Below are positions 1-9,065 of a stretch of 64,000 bases of DNA, piece by piece (the stretch's first letter is position 1; each line of letters opens with the position of its first letter). The notes beneath the pieces are model-generated. The model was not told the DNA's origin. It did no database searches and was given only the letters and a program-made list of their open reading frames with translations. A program made the translations under genes and the position numbers. This stretch comes from Methylocystis echinoides (GTDB lineage Bacteria > Pseudomonadota > Alphaproteobacteria > Rhizobiales > Beijerinckiaceae): the NCBI RefSeq assembly GCF_027923385.1, contig NZ_BSEC01000001.1, positions 62,001-126,000 of the forward strand, written 5' to 3'.

Positions 1-222
1 AAATGGTCGAATCCGCAGCATGGCGGCGGCTGCTCGGCCGGTCATTTCATCAAATGGCACACGATCAAGAATCAGGAGGACAGCGTCGCGCAGGACGTCG
101 CGCGCATCCGCTCGCATCCGCTCGTGCCGAAATACATCCCGATCTACGGCTATATCTACGACGTGAAGACCGGCAAGCTGATCGAAGTCGCCAAGGCGTC
201 GCAGATCGGCCGCGCGGCGTAA
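1..222 (+). CDS. Beta-carbonic anhydrase, C-terminal part (5' end outside window)
   Basis: The open frame enters from the left edge and ends at TAA 220-222, giving about 73 C-terminal residues. The pattern 'HGGGCSAGHFIKW', then 'QEDSVAQDVARIRSHP' and 'IYGYIYDVKTGKL', resembles the end of small beta-type carbonic anhydrases, where a helix with R-I-R and a final beta strand G-x-I-Y-D-V-x-T-G close the Rossmann-like fold. These enzymes interconvert CO2 and bicarbonate in the cytoplasm. The zinc ligands lie upstream and cannot be checked, so the call rests on the tail alone. A bicarbonate supplier would suit the neighbouring CO2-fixing carboxylase/reductase, but that link is inference. Confidence 0.65.
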   Translation, partial: KWSNPQHGGGCSAGHFIKWHTIKNQEDSVAQDVARIRSHPLVPKYIPIYGYIYDVKTGKLIEVAKASQIGRAA

Positions 223-332
223 CCACGCCGTCTTCGGCGAGCGCGCCCCTCGTGCGTCGAGACGCCGCCTTCGGCGCCTCGCCATGAGGGGCGTCTTGTT
301 GCGCCGCCACCGTTCCGACGCGTCGCGGCGAC

Positions 333-360
333 AAAAAAGCGCGCCGGTCGCCCGGCGCGC
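333..360 (-). terminator. Rho-independent terminator of ccr
   Basis: Read on the minus strand, a 9-bp GC-rich stem (GCGCGCCGG with its complement, 4-nt loop) is followed directly by six T. It lies 27 bp past the ccr stop codon in the right orientation. Confidence 0.85.
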
Positions 361-386
361 GTCAGACTCCTGCGGAACGAAGCCTG

Positions 387-1643
387 TCACTTCTTGCGGT
401 TATACGCCTCGGTCACGTCCTCGACCGTGTGCAGGCCGGGCTCGAGGGCGTTGACCAGCACGGCCATGTTGCCCGGCGCGTGCTCGTTCTTCCACATCTT
501 CATATGCGCGAGCGGGATCTTGTCCCAGGCGAAGACCTCCGACATGCAGGGGTCGATGCGGCGGTCGATGACGAACTGGTTCGCCGCCGCCGCCTGCTTC
601 AGATGCGCGAAATGCGAGCCCTGAACGCGCTTCTGGCGCATCCACACATAGCGGGCGTCGAAGGTGAGGTTGAAGCCCGAGGTGCCGGCGCAGAACACCA
701 CCATGCCGCCGCGCTTGGCGACGAGGCAGGAGACCGGGAAAGTGGCTTCGCCCGGATGCTCGAAGACGATGTCCACGTCCTTCTTGCCGGTGATGTCCCA
801 GATCGCCTTGCCGAACTTGCGCGCTTCCTTGGTCCATTCGACATATTCGGGCGAATTGACCTTGGGGAGCTGGCCCCAGCACTTGAAGTCCTTGCGGTTG
901 ATCACGCCCTTGGCGCCGAGCGACATGACGTAATCGCGCTTCGACTCGTCGGAAATGACGCCGATGGCGTTAGCGCCCGAGGCCGCGCAGAGCTGCACGG
1001 CGAAGACGCCGAGGCCGCCCGAGGCGCCCCAGACCAGCACATTGTGACCGGGCTTCAGCTCATGCGGCTCGTGGCCGAAGAGCATGCGATAGGCGGTGGC
1101 GAGCGTCAGCGTGTAGCAGGCCGACTCTTCCCACGACAGATGCTTGGGGCGCGGCATGAGCTGGCGGTCCTGCGCGCGGCAGAACTGGGCGAAGGAGCCG
1201 TCCGGCGTCTCATAGCCCCAGATGCGCTGCGAGGGCGAGAACATCGGGTCGCCGCCGTTGCACTCCTCGTCGTCGCCATCGTCCTGGTTGCAGTGGATGA
1301 TGACTTCGTCGCCGACCTTCCAGCGCTTCACCTTGGAGCCCACCGCCCAGACGATGCCCGAGGCGTCGGAACCGGCGATGTGGAAGGGATTCTTGTGCCC
1401 GTCGAGCGGCGAGATCGGCTCGCCGAGCGAGGCCCAGACGCCGTTGTAGTTGACGCCGGCGGCCATTACGAGAACGAGCACGTCGTGGCTGTCGAGCTCC
1501 CAGGTCGGGAGAACCTCGAGCTGCATCGCCGTCTCCGGCGGTCCATGACGCTCCTTGCGTATCGCCCAGGCGTACATGTTCTTGGGAACATGGCCGAGCG
1601 GCGGGATTTCGCCCAACTCGTAAAGGTCTTTCTTCTCGCTCAA
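387..1643 (-). CDS. ccr: Crotonyl-CoA carboxylase/reductase
   Basis: The 418-residue product is a zinc-less medium-chain dehydrogenase/reductase of the Ccr family, which reductively carboxylates crotonyl-CoA to (2S)-ethylmalonyl-CoA with NADPH and CO2, the defining step of the ethylmalonyl-CoA pathway. Visible signatures are 'AAGVNYNGVWASLGEP', the family insert rich in D/E ('NQDDGDDEECNGG'), the nucleotide-binding loop 'WGASGGLGVFA' and 'FEHPGEATFPVS'. Length is typical. The start is TTG at 1641-1643, chosen because GAGGAGGGA sits 8 nt upstream and the reading MSEKKDLYELGEIPP matches the family N-terminus. It is monocistronic, with its own terminator. The ethylmalonyl-CoA mutase acting two steps later is encoded about 1.5 kb away on the other strand. 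Confidence 0.95.
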   Translation of the reverse strand: MSEKKDLYELGEIPPLGHVPKNMYAWAIRKERHGPPETAMQLEVLPTWELDSHDVLVLVMAAGVNYNGVWASLGEPISPLDGHKNPFHIAGSDASGIVWAVGSKVKRWKVGDEVIIHCNQDDGDDEECNGGDPMFSPSQRIWGYETPDGSFAQFCRAQDRQLMPRPKHLSWEESACYTLTLATAYRMLFGHEPHELKPGHNVLVWGASGGLGVFAVQLCAASGANAIGVISDESKRDYVMSLGAKGVINRKDFKCWGQLPKVNSPEYVEWTKEARKFGKAIWDITGKKDVDIVFEHPGEATFPVSCLVAKRGGMVVFCAGTSGFNLTFDARYVWMRQKRVQGSHFAHLKQAAAANQFVIDRRIDPCMSEVFAWDKIPLAHMKMWKNEHAPGNMAVLVNALEPGLHTVEDVTEAYNRKK

Positions 1644-1851
1644 GATTCAGCTCCCTCCTCGGACCGACAGCAGTGCGAAATATTGGCGAGCTTATAATGG
1701 TCCCGCGACGCCCGGCATAGGGTGAAAATAGCGATGGGTCAGGGAGGTTTTGCCGATGGCCGGGCGATCCGGGCCCGCCCGGGGGGTCGTCCCTCCGCCC
1801 CGGCGCGCAATATGTTTCGAGGGGGCCGACCGCCCGAGAGGAGCGACGGCC

Positions 1852-2415
1852 ATGAAGACCTTGCCCGAAATCGATTTCCAGGGAATGGCGCCGCGCGACG
1901 ATCTGCGCGCCCGCATCGAGGAAAAAATCGCCCATCTGGAAAAGCTCTACGGACGCATGACCGCCTGCCGGGTCGCGGTCAGGGGCCCCGGCGGCCATCA
2001 CCGGACCGGCGGCCACTGGGATTTCAGCATCCGCCTCGCGCTGCCCGACGGCCGCGAAGTCGACGTCACCCGCGCGGCGGACCCCGACGAGCGCTTTCAG
2101 GACGCCTTCTTCGCGCTGGGCGACGCCTTCAGGCGCGCCGACCGGCAGCTTGAGGACGCCGTCCGCGACATGCGCGGCGCGGTCAAGCATCACGACGCCG
2201 CCTTGACCGGGGTGGTGAAAAGCCTCTCGCCGGCGGATGGCTTCGGCCTGCTGGAAAGCGCCGACGGGCGCGAAATCTATTTCCATCGCAACAGCGTGAC
2301 CGGGCCGGGCTTCGACAGTCTGGCGCTGGGAGAGCGCGTCGCGTTTCTGGAAGAGGAAGGGGCCAAGGGGCCGCAGGCCCGGCGCGTGAAACCGCTGCGG
2401 GAGGGCGCCGTTTAG
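1852..2415 (+). CDS. HPF/RaiA (S30AE)-like protein fused to a cold-shock domain
   Basis: The 187-residue product has two parts. Residues about 1-110 resemble the ribosome-hibernation S30AE fold ('IEEKIAHLEKLYGRMTACRVAV', then a strand-rich stretch and helix 'DERFQDAFFALGDAFRRADRQLED'). Residues about 120-185 are a cold-shock/OB domain ('GVVKSLSPADGFGLLES', 'IYFHRNSV', 'GERVAFLEEEGAKGPQA'). The start at 1852 follows GAGAGGAG by 8 nt; a longer frame upstream has no such site. The likely role is binding ribosomes or RNA under stress. The F-G/F-H aromatic RNA-binding positions of the cold-shock domain are present. The fold assignment is by pattern only. Confidence 0.85.
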   Translation: MKTLPEIDFQGMAPRDDLRARIEEKIAHLEKLYGRMTACRVAVRGPGGHHRTGGHWDFSIRLALPDGREVDVTRAADPDERFQDAFFALGDAFRRADRQLEDAVRDMRGAVKHHDAALTGVVKSLSPADGFGLLESADGREIYFHRNSVTGPGFDSLALGERVAFLEEEGAKGPQARRVKPLREGAV

Positions 2416-2515
2416 CACAACTGGGCCGCCCGGCGTGCGTCGGCGGACTTGTTCGCGCCCGCCCGCCGTCTATCTGGCGAGGATCGGCGGCTGGCGGTTC
2501 TTTTGGAGTCGGGCC

Positions 2516-2980
2516 ATGAGTGAAACACAGGTGTCGGCGCTCGATCACACGGTTCAGGAGACCAATGTCTGGCTGAAGGAGCTGGCGGAAGATCATGCGC
2601 TCGGCGACCGCCCCCACGCCTATAGTGCGCTGCGCGCCGTGCTGCACGCGCTGCGCGACCGGCTGGAGCCCGAGCAGGCGGTGCATCTCGGCGCCCAATT
2701 GCCCTTGCTGGTGCGCGGGATCTACTACGCCGGCTGGCGCCCCGCCGACACGCCGGATGTGACGCGGCGGCTCGACGATTTCGAGGCGCGGATCGCGCAG
2801 GAGCTGTTTCAGGGCTTCCGCATGGACCCGGAGGCGACGGCGCGGGCGGTCTTCGCGCTCATGTGGCACCGGCTGGATTTCAACGAGATCGCCAAGGTCG
2901 TCGCCGAGCTGCCGCTGCCGCTGCGGGCGCTGTGGCCGGAGGCGGCGCAGAGCCTCGCACAGGCGCGGGCGGGGGAGTGA
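2516..2980 (+). CDS. DUF2267 domain protein
   Basis: The 154-residue protein starts at ATG 2516 (MSETQVSALDHTVQETNVWLKEL). It shows the helical DUF2267 pattern: 'TNVWLKELAEDH', 'AYSALRAVLHALRDRL', 'HLGAQLPLLVRGIYYAGW', then a second repeat-like helical half ending 'LPLPLRALWPE'. The family's biochemical role is unknown; members are often near stress genes. It follows the HPF-like gene by 100 bp on the same strand, so joint stress expression is possible but unproven. An in-frame upstream extension to 2435 is not conserved-looking. Confidence 0.8.
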   Translation: MSETQVSALDHTVQETNVWLKELAEDHALGDRPHAYSALRAVLHALRDRLEPEQAVHLGAQLPLLVRGIYYAGWRPADTPDVTRRLDDFEARIAQELFQGFRMDPEATARAVFALMWHRLDFNEIAKVVAELPLPLRALWPEAAQSLAQARAGE

Positions 2981-3007
2981 TTTTCAGGGATTCTCGTAGC
3001 TGCAAAA

Positions 3008-3126
3008 CCCCCTCCCTGTCCCTCCCCCGCTTTCGCGGGAGAGGGGACGCCAACGATCAGCGTTCTTGATGAAGGCCCGCATCTGCTCCCTCTCCCGCGA
3101 AGCGGGGGAGGGCTGGGGAGGGGGCC
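3008..3126. repeat. Palindromic intergenic repeat pair (REP-like)
   Basis: Two inverted copies of a unit built on CCCTCCCCCGC-TTTCGCGGGAGAGGG (split for length) lie head to head between the DUF2267 gene and ecm. The same unit recurs at 12643-12762, and each copy can fold by itself. Confidence 0.8.
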
Positions 3127-3205
3127 GGTCGCGCATAAAACGCCGCCTTCCTCCCGCTTCCGCCTGCCTCGCCGCCATGCTATCGCAGCGGCGAGGAGGA
3201 CCCCG

Positions 3206-5179
3206 ATGACCGACACCACCGCCCCGCGCCGCGACAAGCCCTGGATGTTCCGCACCTACGCCGGTCACTCGACCGCCGAGGCGTCGAACCGGCTCTATCG
3301 CTCCAATCTCGCAAAGGGCCAGACCGGTCTCTCCATCGCCTTCGATCTGCCGACCCAGACCGGCTACGACAGCGATCACATCCTCTCGCGCGGCGAGGTC
3401 GGCAAGGTTGGCGTGCCCGTCTCCCATCTGGGCGACATGCGCACCCTCTTCGACGGCATTCCGCTCGCCGAGATGAACACCTCCATGACCATCAACGCCA
3501 CCGCCGTGTGGCTGATGGCGCTCTACATCGCCGCCGCCGAGGAACAGGGCGCGCCCCGCGCAAAGCTCCAGGGCACGACGCAGAACGACATCATCAAGGA
3601 ATATCTGTCGCGCGGGTCTTACGTCTTCCCGCCGGCGCAGTCGCTGCGGCTCACCCAGGACCTCATTCTCTTCACCACGAAGGAATGCCCCAAGTTCAAC
3701 CCGATGAACGTCTGCTCCTATCATCTGCAGGAAGCAGGCGCGACGCCGGCGCAGGAACTCGCCTATGCGCTCGCCACCGCCGTCGCCATCCTCGACGGGG
3801 TCAAGGCCGCCGGCATGTCGGAGGCGGATTTCGAGCAGGTCGTCGGCCGCATTTCCTTCTTCGTGAACGCCGGCATGCGTTTCGTCACCGAACTCTCCAA
3901 GATGCGCGCCTTCACGGAGCTGTGGGAGGAGATCACCCGCGTCCGCTACGGCGTGAAGGACGAGAAACTGCGCCGTTTCCGCTATGGCGTGCAGGTCAAT
4001 TCGCTCGGCCTCACCGAGCAGCAGCCGGAAAACAACGTCTATCGCATCCTCATCGAGATGCTGGCGGTGGTGCTCTCCAAGAACGCCCGCGCCCGCGCCG
4101 TGCAGCTGCCGGCCTGGAACGAGGCGCTCGGCCTGCCGCGTCCCTTCGATCAGCAATGGTCGCTGCGCATGCAGCAGATCATGGCCTATGAGACGGACCT
4201 TCTCGAATATGGCGACATCTTCGACGGCAATCCGGAGATTGCCCGCAAGGTTGCGGAGCTCAAGGCCGAAGCCATGGCCGAGCTGAAGAAGATCGACGAC
4301 ATGGGCGGCGCGGCCAAGGCGGTCGAGCTCGGCTACATGAAGTCGAAGCTCGTCGAATCGAACACGGCGCGCCTGGAAGCCATCGAGGCCGGCGAGCAGA
4401 TCGTCGTCGGCGTGAACAAATTCACCTCGACCGAACCCTCGCCGCTCGCCACCGGCGAAGACGCCATCATGGTCGTGCCGGAGGGGGTCGAGGCCGGTCA
4501 GATCGCGCGGCTCAAGGCCTGGCGCGAAAGCCGCGACAACAAGGCCGCGCAGGCCGCGATCGAGGAACTGGCCCGCGCCGCGCGCGAGGGCCGCAACATG
4601 GTGGAGCCCTCCATCGCCGCCGCCAAGGCGGGCGTCACGACGGGCGAATGGGGCGCCGTGCTGCGCGGCATCTTCGGCGAATATCGCGCGCCGACGGGCG
4701 TGTCCTCGACAGCGCGCCAGGTCGGCGGCCAGCTCGACAAGGTGCGCGGCGAAGTGGAGCGCGTCTCCCAGAAGATCGGCCGCCGCGCGAAGTTTCTGGT
4801 CGGCAAGCCGGGCCTCGACGGCCATTCCAACGGCGCCGAGCAGATCGCCGTGCGCGCGCGCGACGCGGGCTTCGACGTGATCTACGCCGGCATCCGCTCC
4901 ACCCCGGCCGAGCTGGTGGAAGCCGCGAAGAAGGAAGGCGTGCATTGCATCGGCCTCTCCATCCTGTCCGGCTCGCATGTGACGCTGGCGCATGAGGTCA
5001 TGCGGCTGATGAAGGAGGAAGGGGTTTCCGCCCCGCTCGTCGTCGGCGGCATCATTCCGCCGGCGGACGAGAAGCTGCTGCTCGATGCGGGCGTCGCGGC
5101 GGTCTATACGCCGAAGAACTATGATCTCAACGTCATCATGACGGATCTGGCGGGGATCATCGAGAAGAGCGTGAACTGA
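3206..5179 (+). CDS. ecm: Ethylmalonyl-CoA mutase (B12-dependent)
   Basis: The 657-residue single-chain mutase rearranges (2R)-ethylmalonyl-CoA to methylsuccinyl-CoA in the ethylmalonyl-CoA pathway. The N-terminal TIM-barrel substrate domain is recognisable ('FRTYAGHSTAEASNRLYR', 'GLSIAFDLPTQTGYDSD', 'MNTSMTINATAVWL', 'QGTTQNDIIKEYLSRG'). The C-terminal cobalamin domain carries 'GLDGHSNG' (lower axial His540), 'SILSGSH' and 'VVGGIIPP'. The start ATG 3206 follows GCGAGGAGGA. It belongs to the MeaA/Ecm group rather than methylmalonyl-CoA mutase; in other species this gene is also called meaA. Ccr, encoded at 387-1643, supplies the upstream intermediate. Confidence 0.95.
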   Translation: MTDTTAPRRDKPWMFRTYAGHSTAEASNRLYRSNLAKGQTGLSIAFDLPTQTGYDSDHILSRGEVGKVGVPVSHLGDMRTLFDGIPLAEMNTSMTINATAVWLMALYIAAAEEQGAPRAKLQGTTQNDIIKEYLSRGSYVFPPAQSLRLTQDLILFTTKECPKFNPMNVCSYHLQEAGATPAQELAYALATAVAILDGVKAAGMSEADFEQVVGRISFFVNAGMRFVTELSKMRAFTELWEEITRVRYGVKDEKLRRFRYGVQVNSLGLTEQQPENNVYRILIEMLAVVLSKNARARAVQLPAWNEALGLPRPFDQQWSLRMQQIMAYETDLLEYGDIFDGNPEIARKVAELKAEAMAELKKIDDMGGAAKAVELGYMKSKLVESNTARLEAIEAGEQIVVGVNKFTSTEPSPLATGEDAIMVVPEGVEAGQIARLKAWRESRDNKAAQAAIEELARAAREGRNMVEPSIAAAKAGVTTGEWGAVLRGIFGEYRAPTGVSSTARQVGGQLDKVRGEVERVSQKIGRRAKFLVGKPGLDGHSNGAEQIAVRARDAGFDVIYAGIRSTPAELVEAAKKEGVHCIGLSILSGSHVTLAHEVMRLMKEEGVSAPLVVGGIIPPADEKLLLDAGVAAVYTPKNYDLNVIMTDLAGIIEKSVN

Positions 5180-5182
5180 TCC

Positions 5183-5325
5183 GCCCTCATCCGACCCTCG
5201 CTGACGCGAGGGCCACCTTCTCCCGCGCGCGGGAGAAGGGAGGGATCACAAATCCAGCCGCCTCGAGCCTTCTCCCGCTTGCGGGAGAAGGTGGCCCCTG
5301 CGTTAGCAGGGGTCGGATGAGGGCC
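5183..5325. repeat. Long inverted repeat downstream of ecm
   Basis: Left arm CCCTCATCCGACCCTCGC... and right arm ...GGGGTCGGATGAGGG are near mirror copies. Each contains an internal hairpin (ACCTTCTCCCGC/GCGGGAGAAGG). It is a different repeat family from the one at 3008 and may stabilise or terminate the ecm transcript. Confidence 0.75.
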
Positions 5326-5433
5326 CGCTCCGTTGCTCAATCTCCCGCAGCGCGATATTCATAGCGCGAAGCGCTCCCGCTTTTCAGCCAGCGTCAGATC
5401 GGCGCGCCTTGCACGCGCCGGAAAGGGTTTGTG

Positions 5434-7143
5434 ATGGACGTCGCCGTTGCGCCGCAACCGAATTTCCTCTCCCGCGAGCGGACCATCGCCTCACCCGGAT
5501 TCAACCGCTGGCTCGTCCCCCCGGCGGCGCTCGCCATCCATCTCTGCATCGGCATGGCCTATGGCTTCTCGGTCTTCTGGCTGCCGCTGTCGCGCGTCGT
5601 CGGCGGCGCGGCGCCAAAAGACTGCCCGGCCGACATGGGCTTCCTCTCGACCATTGTCGCAACCGACTGCGACTGGAAGATCAGCATGCTGGGGTGGACC
5701 TTCACCCTGTTCTTCGTGCTGCTCGGCTCGTCGGCGGCGATCTTCGGGCACTGGCTGGAGACCGCCGGCCCGCGCAAGGCGGGGCTTGCCGCCGCCTTCT
5801 GCTGGTGCGGCGGCCTGCTGATCTCGGCGCTCGGCGTCTATCTGCACCAGATCTGGATGCTCTGGTTCGGCTCCGGCGTCATCGGCGGCGTGGGACTTGG
5901 GCTGGGCTACATCTCCCCCGTCTCGACGCTGATCAAATGGTTTCCGGACCGGCGCGGCCTCGCCACGGGCCTCGCCATCATGGGCTTCGGCGGCGGCGCC
6001 ATGATCGGCGCGCCGCTCGCCGACAAGCTGATGGGCTATTTCGCGACGCCAGCCTCTCCCGGCGTCTGGCAGACCTTCGTCGCGCTCGCCGCGATCTATT
6101 TCGTTTTCATGATCTCGGGGGCGCTGGGCTACCGCGTGCCGCCGGACGGCTGGGCGCCCAAGGGCTGGACCCCGCCCGCGCCGGCCGCCAATGCGCTCGT
6201 CACCCATCGCCATGTGCATCTCGACGTCGCCTGGAAGACCCCGCAGTTCTGGCTGCTGTGGGGCGTGCTCTGCCTCAATGTGTCGGCGGGCATCGGCGTG
6301 CTCGGCATGGCCTCGCCCATGCTTCAGGAAGTCTTCGGGGGCCGGCTGATCGGCCTCGACGCCGGCTTCGACGCGCTCACCGCCGATCAGAAGAAGCAGA
6401 TCGCCGCCATCGCGGCGGGCTTCACCGGCCTCCTGAGCCTCTGCAACATCGGCGGCCGCATCGGCTGGGCCTCGGCCTCGGACATTTTCGGACGCAAGGG
6501 CACCTACGCCATCTTCTTCGTCGCCGGCCTGCTGCTCTATGCGGCGGTTCCCTTCACCGCGAAGGGCGGGATCGTTTTCCTCTTCGTGCTGCTCTTCGCC
6601 GTCATCATCACCATGTATGGCGGCGGCTTCGCGACGATCCCCGCCTATCTCGCGGATATTTTCGGCACCCATTACGTCGGCGCGATCCATGGACGGCTGC
6701 TCACCGCCTGGTCGACGGCGGGCGTGCTCGGCCCGGTTCTCGTGAACTATATTCGCGAATATCAGCTCTCGATCGGCGTGCCGCGCGCCGCCGCCTATAA
6801 CCAGACCATGTATGTGCTGGCGGGCCTGCTGCTGCTGGGGCTCATCTGCAACCTGCTCGTCCGTCCGGTCGACGAGAAATATTACATGAGCGACGAAGAG
6901 GTCGCCGCCGAAAAGAAGACGAGCGTCGCCGCCATTCGCGATGAAGAGCAGGAGACACACGCCGATTTCGAGGATTTCACCGAAGAAGCGCTGGAGCCGG
7001 CGACCGAGCCCGCCGCGGCGATCCGGACTCGCGGCAATGGCGCGTTTTCACCGATCCTTCTGCTCGCCTGGGCCGCGGTGGGGATTCCCCTCGGCTGGGG
7101 CGTGTCCATGACGGTGCTCAAGGCGATGGCGCTGTTCCATTAA
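5434..7143 (+). CDS. MFS transporter of the oxalate/formate antiporter (OFA) type
   Basis: The product of about 569 residues has roughly 12 membrane helices and MFS signatures ('GGVGLGLGYISPVSTLIKWFPDRRGLATGLAIMGFG' region; 'GRIGWASASDIFGRKGTY' between helices 8 and 9, each part read separately). The OFA family moves small dicarboxylates or monocarboxylates, so transport of an organic acid is expected, but substrate cannot be read. The hydrophilic stretch after residue ~480, rich in E/A, is followed by one extra terminal helix ('LLLAWAAVGIPLGWGVS'), which is longer than the usual core. ATG 5434 is preferred over GTG 5431 because GAAAGGG lies 7 nt upstream. Confidence 0.85.
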   Translation: MDVAVAPQPNFLSRERTIASPGFNRWLVPPAALAIHLCIGMAYGFSVFWLPLSRVVGGAAPKDCPADMGFLSTIVATDCDWKISMLGWTFTLFFVLLGSSAAIFGHWLETAGPRKAGLAAAFCWCGGLLISALGVYLHQIWMLWFGSGVIGGVGLGLGYISPVSTLIKWFPDRRGLATGLAIMGFGGGAMIGAPLADKLMGYFATPASPGVWQTFVALAAIYFVFMISGALGYRVPPDGWAPKGWTPPAPAANALVTHRHVHLDVAWKTPQFWLLWGVLCLNVSAGIGVLGMASPMLQEVFGGRLIGLDAGFDALTADQKKQIAAIAAGFTGLLSLCNIGGRIGWASASDIFGRKGTYAIFFVAGLLLYAAVPFTAKGGIVFLFVLLFAVIITMYGGGFATIPAYLADIFGTHYVGAIHGRLLTAWSTAGVLGPVLVNYIREYQLSIGVPRAAAYNQTMYVLAGLLLLGLICNLLVRPVDEKYYMSDEEVAAEKKTSVAAIRDEEQETHADFEDFTEEALEPATEPAAAIRTRGNGAFSPILLLAWAAVGIPLGWGVSMTVLKAMALFH

Positions 7144-7304
7144 GCGAGATTTCCAAGGGGTAACGCCAGGAGGCCGGCGGGTTGCGGAGTCATGCGCCGT
7201 GACCGGCTCCGCCGCCCCCGCTCACACCTTTTTAGTGAAATTCTGAACAGATCATATTGCTTCGCTTCAGCTTTCTGCGAAGTCATCCATAAGAGGTCAG
7301 AATT

Positions 7305-8012
7305 ATGAGTGCTTTCAGAAGATTGCTCCTCGCGGTTTCCTTTTTCGCAACCGGCGCGAGCGCACAGGCCTATCCTATTCAACAGGTGACCACCTATTCG
7401 ATCAATACCGCCAAGACATACGTCTATTCCTCGACCTGCGGCACGACAACCAACACGTCCGGCTGCTATGGCGGCGCCACGCTCGGTCCCTTCCGGCAGG
7501 CCTGCGCTATTGCGTCGACGCCGATCACGACAACGACTCAAGCTGACGGTTCGACGACATTTACGCGCCGGATCGCGGTGATGGACCGGGGATCGCAGGC
7601 GGGCGCATCGGTCAATCTCTTTGTTTATCTGGAGTCGAACAATGTGAAACCCGATTCTGCGACTCCGACCACGAGGCTGCTGCGGAGGGTCACGCTGCCC
7701 GTCATCGGCGGCCCGACCGCGAGCTGCTCGCTCGCACGTAACGGCGCGGGCTTCTATCTGGGAACAAATCTGAGCAATAACGCCGTGAGGGTCGACGATA
7801 GCTTTGCGACGTCGACCACGCCCGGCTTCTCTCCTCCCATTCCGGTCGCCGGCGTCACCTCTACGCCGGAAGGCTACATGCTGGTTACACACAAGAGCAG
7901 CGCCTCCAGCGGTTACTATCTGTTCAATAACAGCGGCGCCACGATGCAAAGCGGCGGGGGCTCCAGCCTTCTCGTCGGCGCGGGGAACGGCGTTTCGACC
8001 GCCGCCTACTAG
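7305..8012 (+). CDS. Secreted protein of unknown function
   Basis: The 235-residue protein begins with a clear Sec signal peptide (MSAFRRLLLAVSFFATGASAQA, cleavage likely after ASA or AQA). The mature part is rich in Thr, Ser, Gly and Tyr with four Cys ('STCGTTTNTSGC', 'QACAIA', 'ASCSLA'), suggesting disulfides and a beta-rich periplasmic or extracellular protein. AGAGGTCAGAATT precedes ATG 7305. No known domain is recognised. It has no C-terminal sorting helix, unlike the exosortase substrates further right. It stands alone between the transporter and uppP. Confidence 0.75.
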   Translation: MSAFRRLLLAVSFFATGASAQAYPIQQVTTYSINTAKTYVYSSTCGTTTNTSGCYGGATLGPFRQACAIASTPITTTTQADGSTTFTRRIAVMDRGSQAGASVNLFVYLESNNVKPDSATPTTRLLRRVTLPVIGGPTASCSLARNGAGFYLGTNLSNNAVRVDDSFATSTTPGFSPPIPVAGVTSTPEGYMLVTHKSSASSGYYLFNNSGATMQSGGGSSLLVGAGNGVSTAAY

Positions 8013-8045
8013 CCCTGTGTTCATGCGACACGGCTGAAAGCCACC

Positions 8046-8069
8046 CGGCGGCGCGGATCCGCGCCGCCG
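8046..8069. terminator. Perfect 24-bp palindrome, possible terminator
   Basis: CGGCGGCGCGGA is followed at once by its exact reverse complement, 33 bp after the stop of the secreted-protein gene. No T-tract follows, so termination would not be the classic intrinsic type. Confidence 0.45.
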
Positions 8070-8164
8070 CCACATTTCCTCTCCATTAACCAAATACGGG
8101 CACAGTAAAATTTCCGTAAGCCCCGGCGCGCTCCTTCAAGGCGCTGCTTCCAGCGGGAGAGAAA

Positions 8165-9037
8165 ATGGCGACGGCGTGCACCAATGGTCTCGACACGGGT
8201 TTCGTCGACCTCGGCTATATGAAAGTGGCGGCGCTCGGCGTCGTGCAGGGGATCACCGAGCTTCTGCCGATTTCCTCGACAGCGCATATGCGCATCGTCC
8301 CGGCCCTGCTCGGCTGGAAAGATCCCGGCTCGGCCTTTTCCGCGGCGATGCAGCTTGCGGCGCTCGCCGCCGTCATCAGCTATTTCTGGGCCGACATTCG
8401 CACGCTGGCGCTGGGCTCGGTCTCCGCCATCCGCCGGCGTGATTTCAACGACTGGAGCTTCCGCTTCGTGATGTGGATCGGCTTCGCGACGATTCCGATC
8501 GGGGTTGCGGGGCTCCTGCTGTCGCATACGCTGAACACCTGCGGCTCGCCGCTGCGCACGCTTCCGGTGATCGGCATTTCCTGCATCGTCATGGCGGCGC
8601 TGCTGGCCATCGCCGAGCTTTACTGCAACCACAAGCGCACGCTCGATCATGTGAGCCTGAAGGACGCGATGATCGTGGGCTTCGCCCAGGTCGGCGCGCT
8701 CATTCCCGGCGTGTCACGCTCCGGCTCGACGCTGACGGCGGCGCTGTTCCTCGATCTCAAGCGCGAGGAAGCCGCCCGCTTCTCCTTCCTGCTCGGCCTG
8801 CCGGCGATCGCGCTCGCGGGCCTCAAGGAACTGTGGGAGCTGCACAAGGCGCATCTCGATTTTCACGGCTGGTCGGTTCTGGCTGTCGGCCTGATCATCG
8901 CCTCGCTCTCCGCCTTCGTCGCGATCTGGGGCCTGCTGCGCATTCTCGAGCGATTCTCGGCATGGCCCTTTGTCGCCTATCGCGCCTTCATCGGCGTCGT
9001 GCTGCTGGTTGGCTTTTACGCCGGCGCACTGAGCTGA
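8165..9037 (+). CDS. uppP: Undecaprenyl-diphosphate phosphatase
   Basis: The 290-residue polytopic inner-membrane enzyme removes a phosphate from undecaprenyl diphosphate to recycle the lipid carrier for peptidoglycan and other surface glycans. Both active-site motifs are visible: 'QGITELLPISSTAH' (residues ~28-41, catalytic Glu32 region) and 'PGVSRSGST' from residue ~181. About eight hydrophobic helices surround them. Length is normal for the BacA/UppP family. CGGGAGAGAAA precedes ATG 8165. The standard second motif position (SSSGH) reads SSTAH here, a mild variation. Confidence 0.93.
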   Translation: MATACTNGLDTGFVDLGYMKVAALGVVQGITELLPISSTAHMRIVPALLGWKDPGSAFSAAMQLAALAAVISYFWADIRTLALGSVSAIRRRDFNDWSFRFVMWIGFATIPIGVAGLLLSHTLNTCGSPLRTLPVIGISCIVMAALLAIAELYCNHKRTLDHVSLKDAMIVGFAQVGALIPGVSRSGSTLTAALFLDLKREEAARFSFLLGLPAIALAGLKELWELHKAHLDFHGWSVLAVGLIIASLSAFVAIWGLLRILERFSAWPFVAYRAFIGVVLLVGFYAGALS

Positions 9038-9065
9038 CAGACTGCGGCCCCAAATTAGCGACGTC

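Noticed and set aside
2984..4993. Very long minus-strand open frame opposite ecm
   Set aside because: It is the antisense shadow of a GC-rich gene; composition (His/Gly/Ala/Arg strings) matches no protein and there is no ribosome site.
7305..8012. Secreted protein as an additional exosortase substrate
   Set aside because: It has a signal peptide but lacks any C-terminal motif, helix or basic tail.
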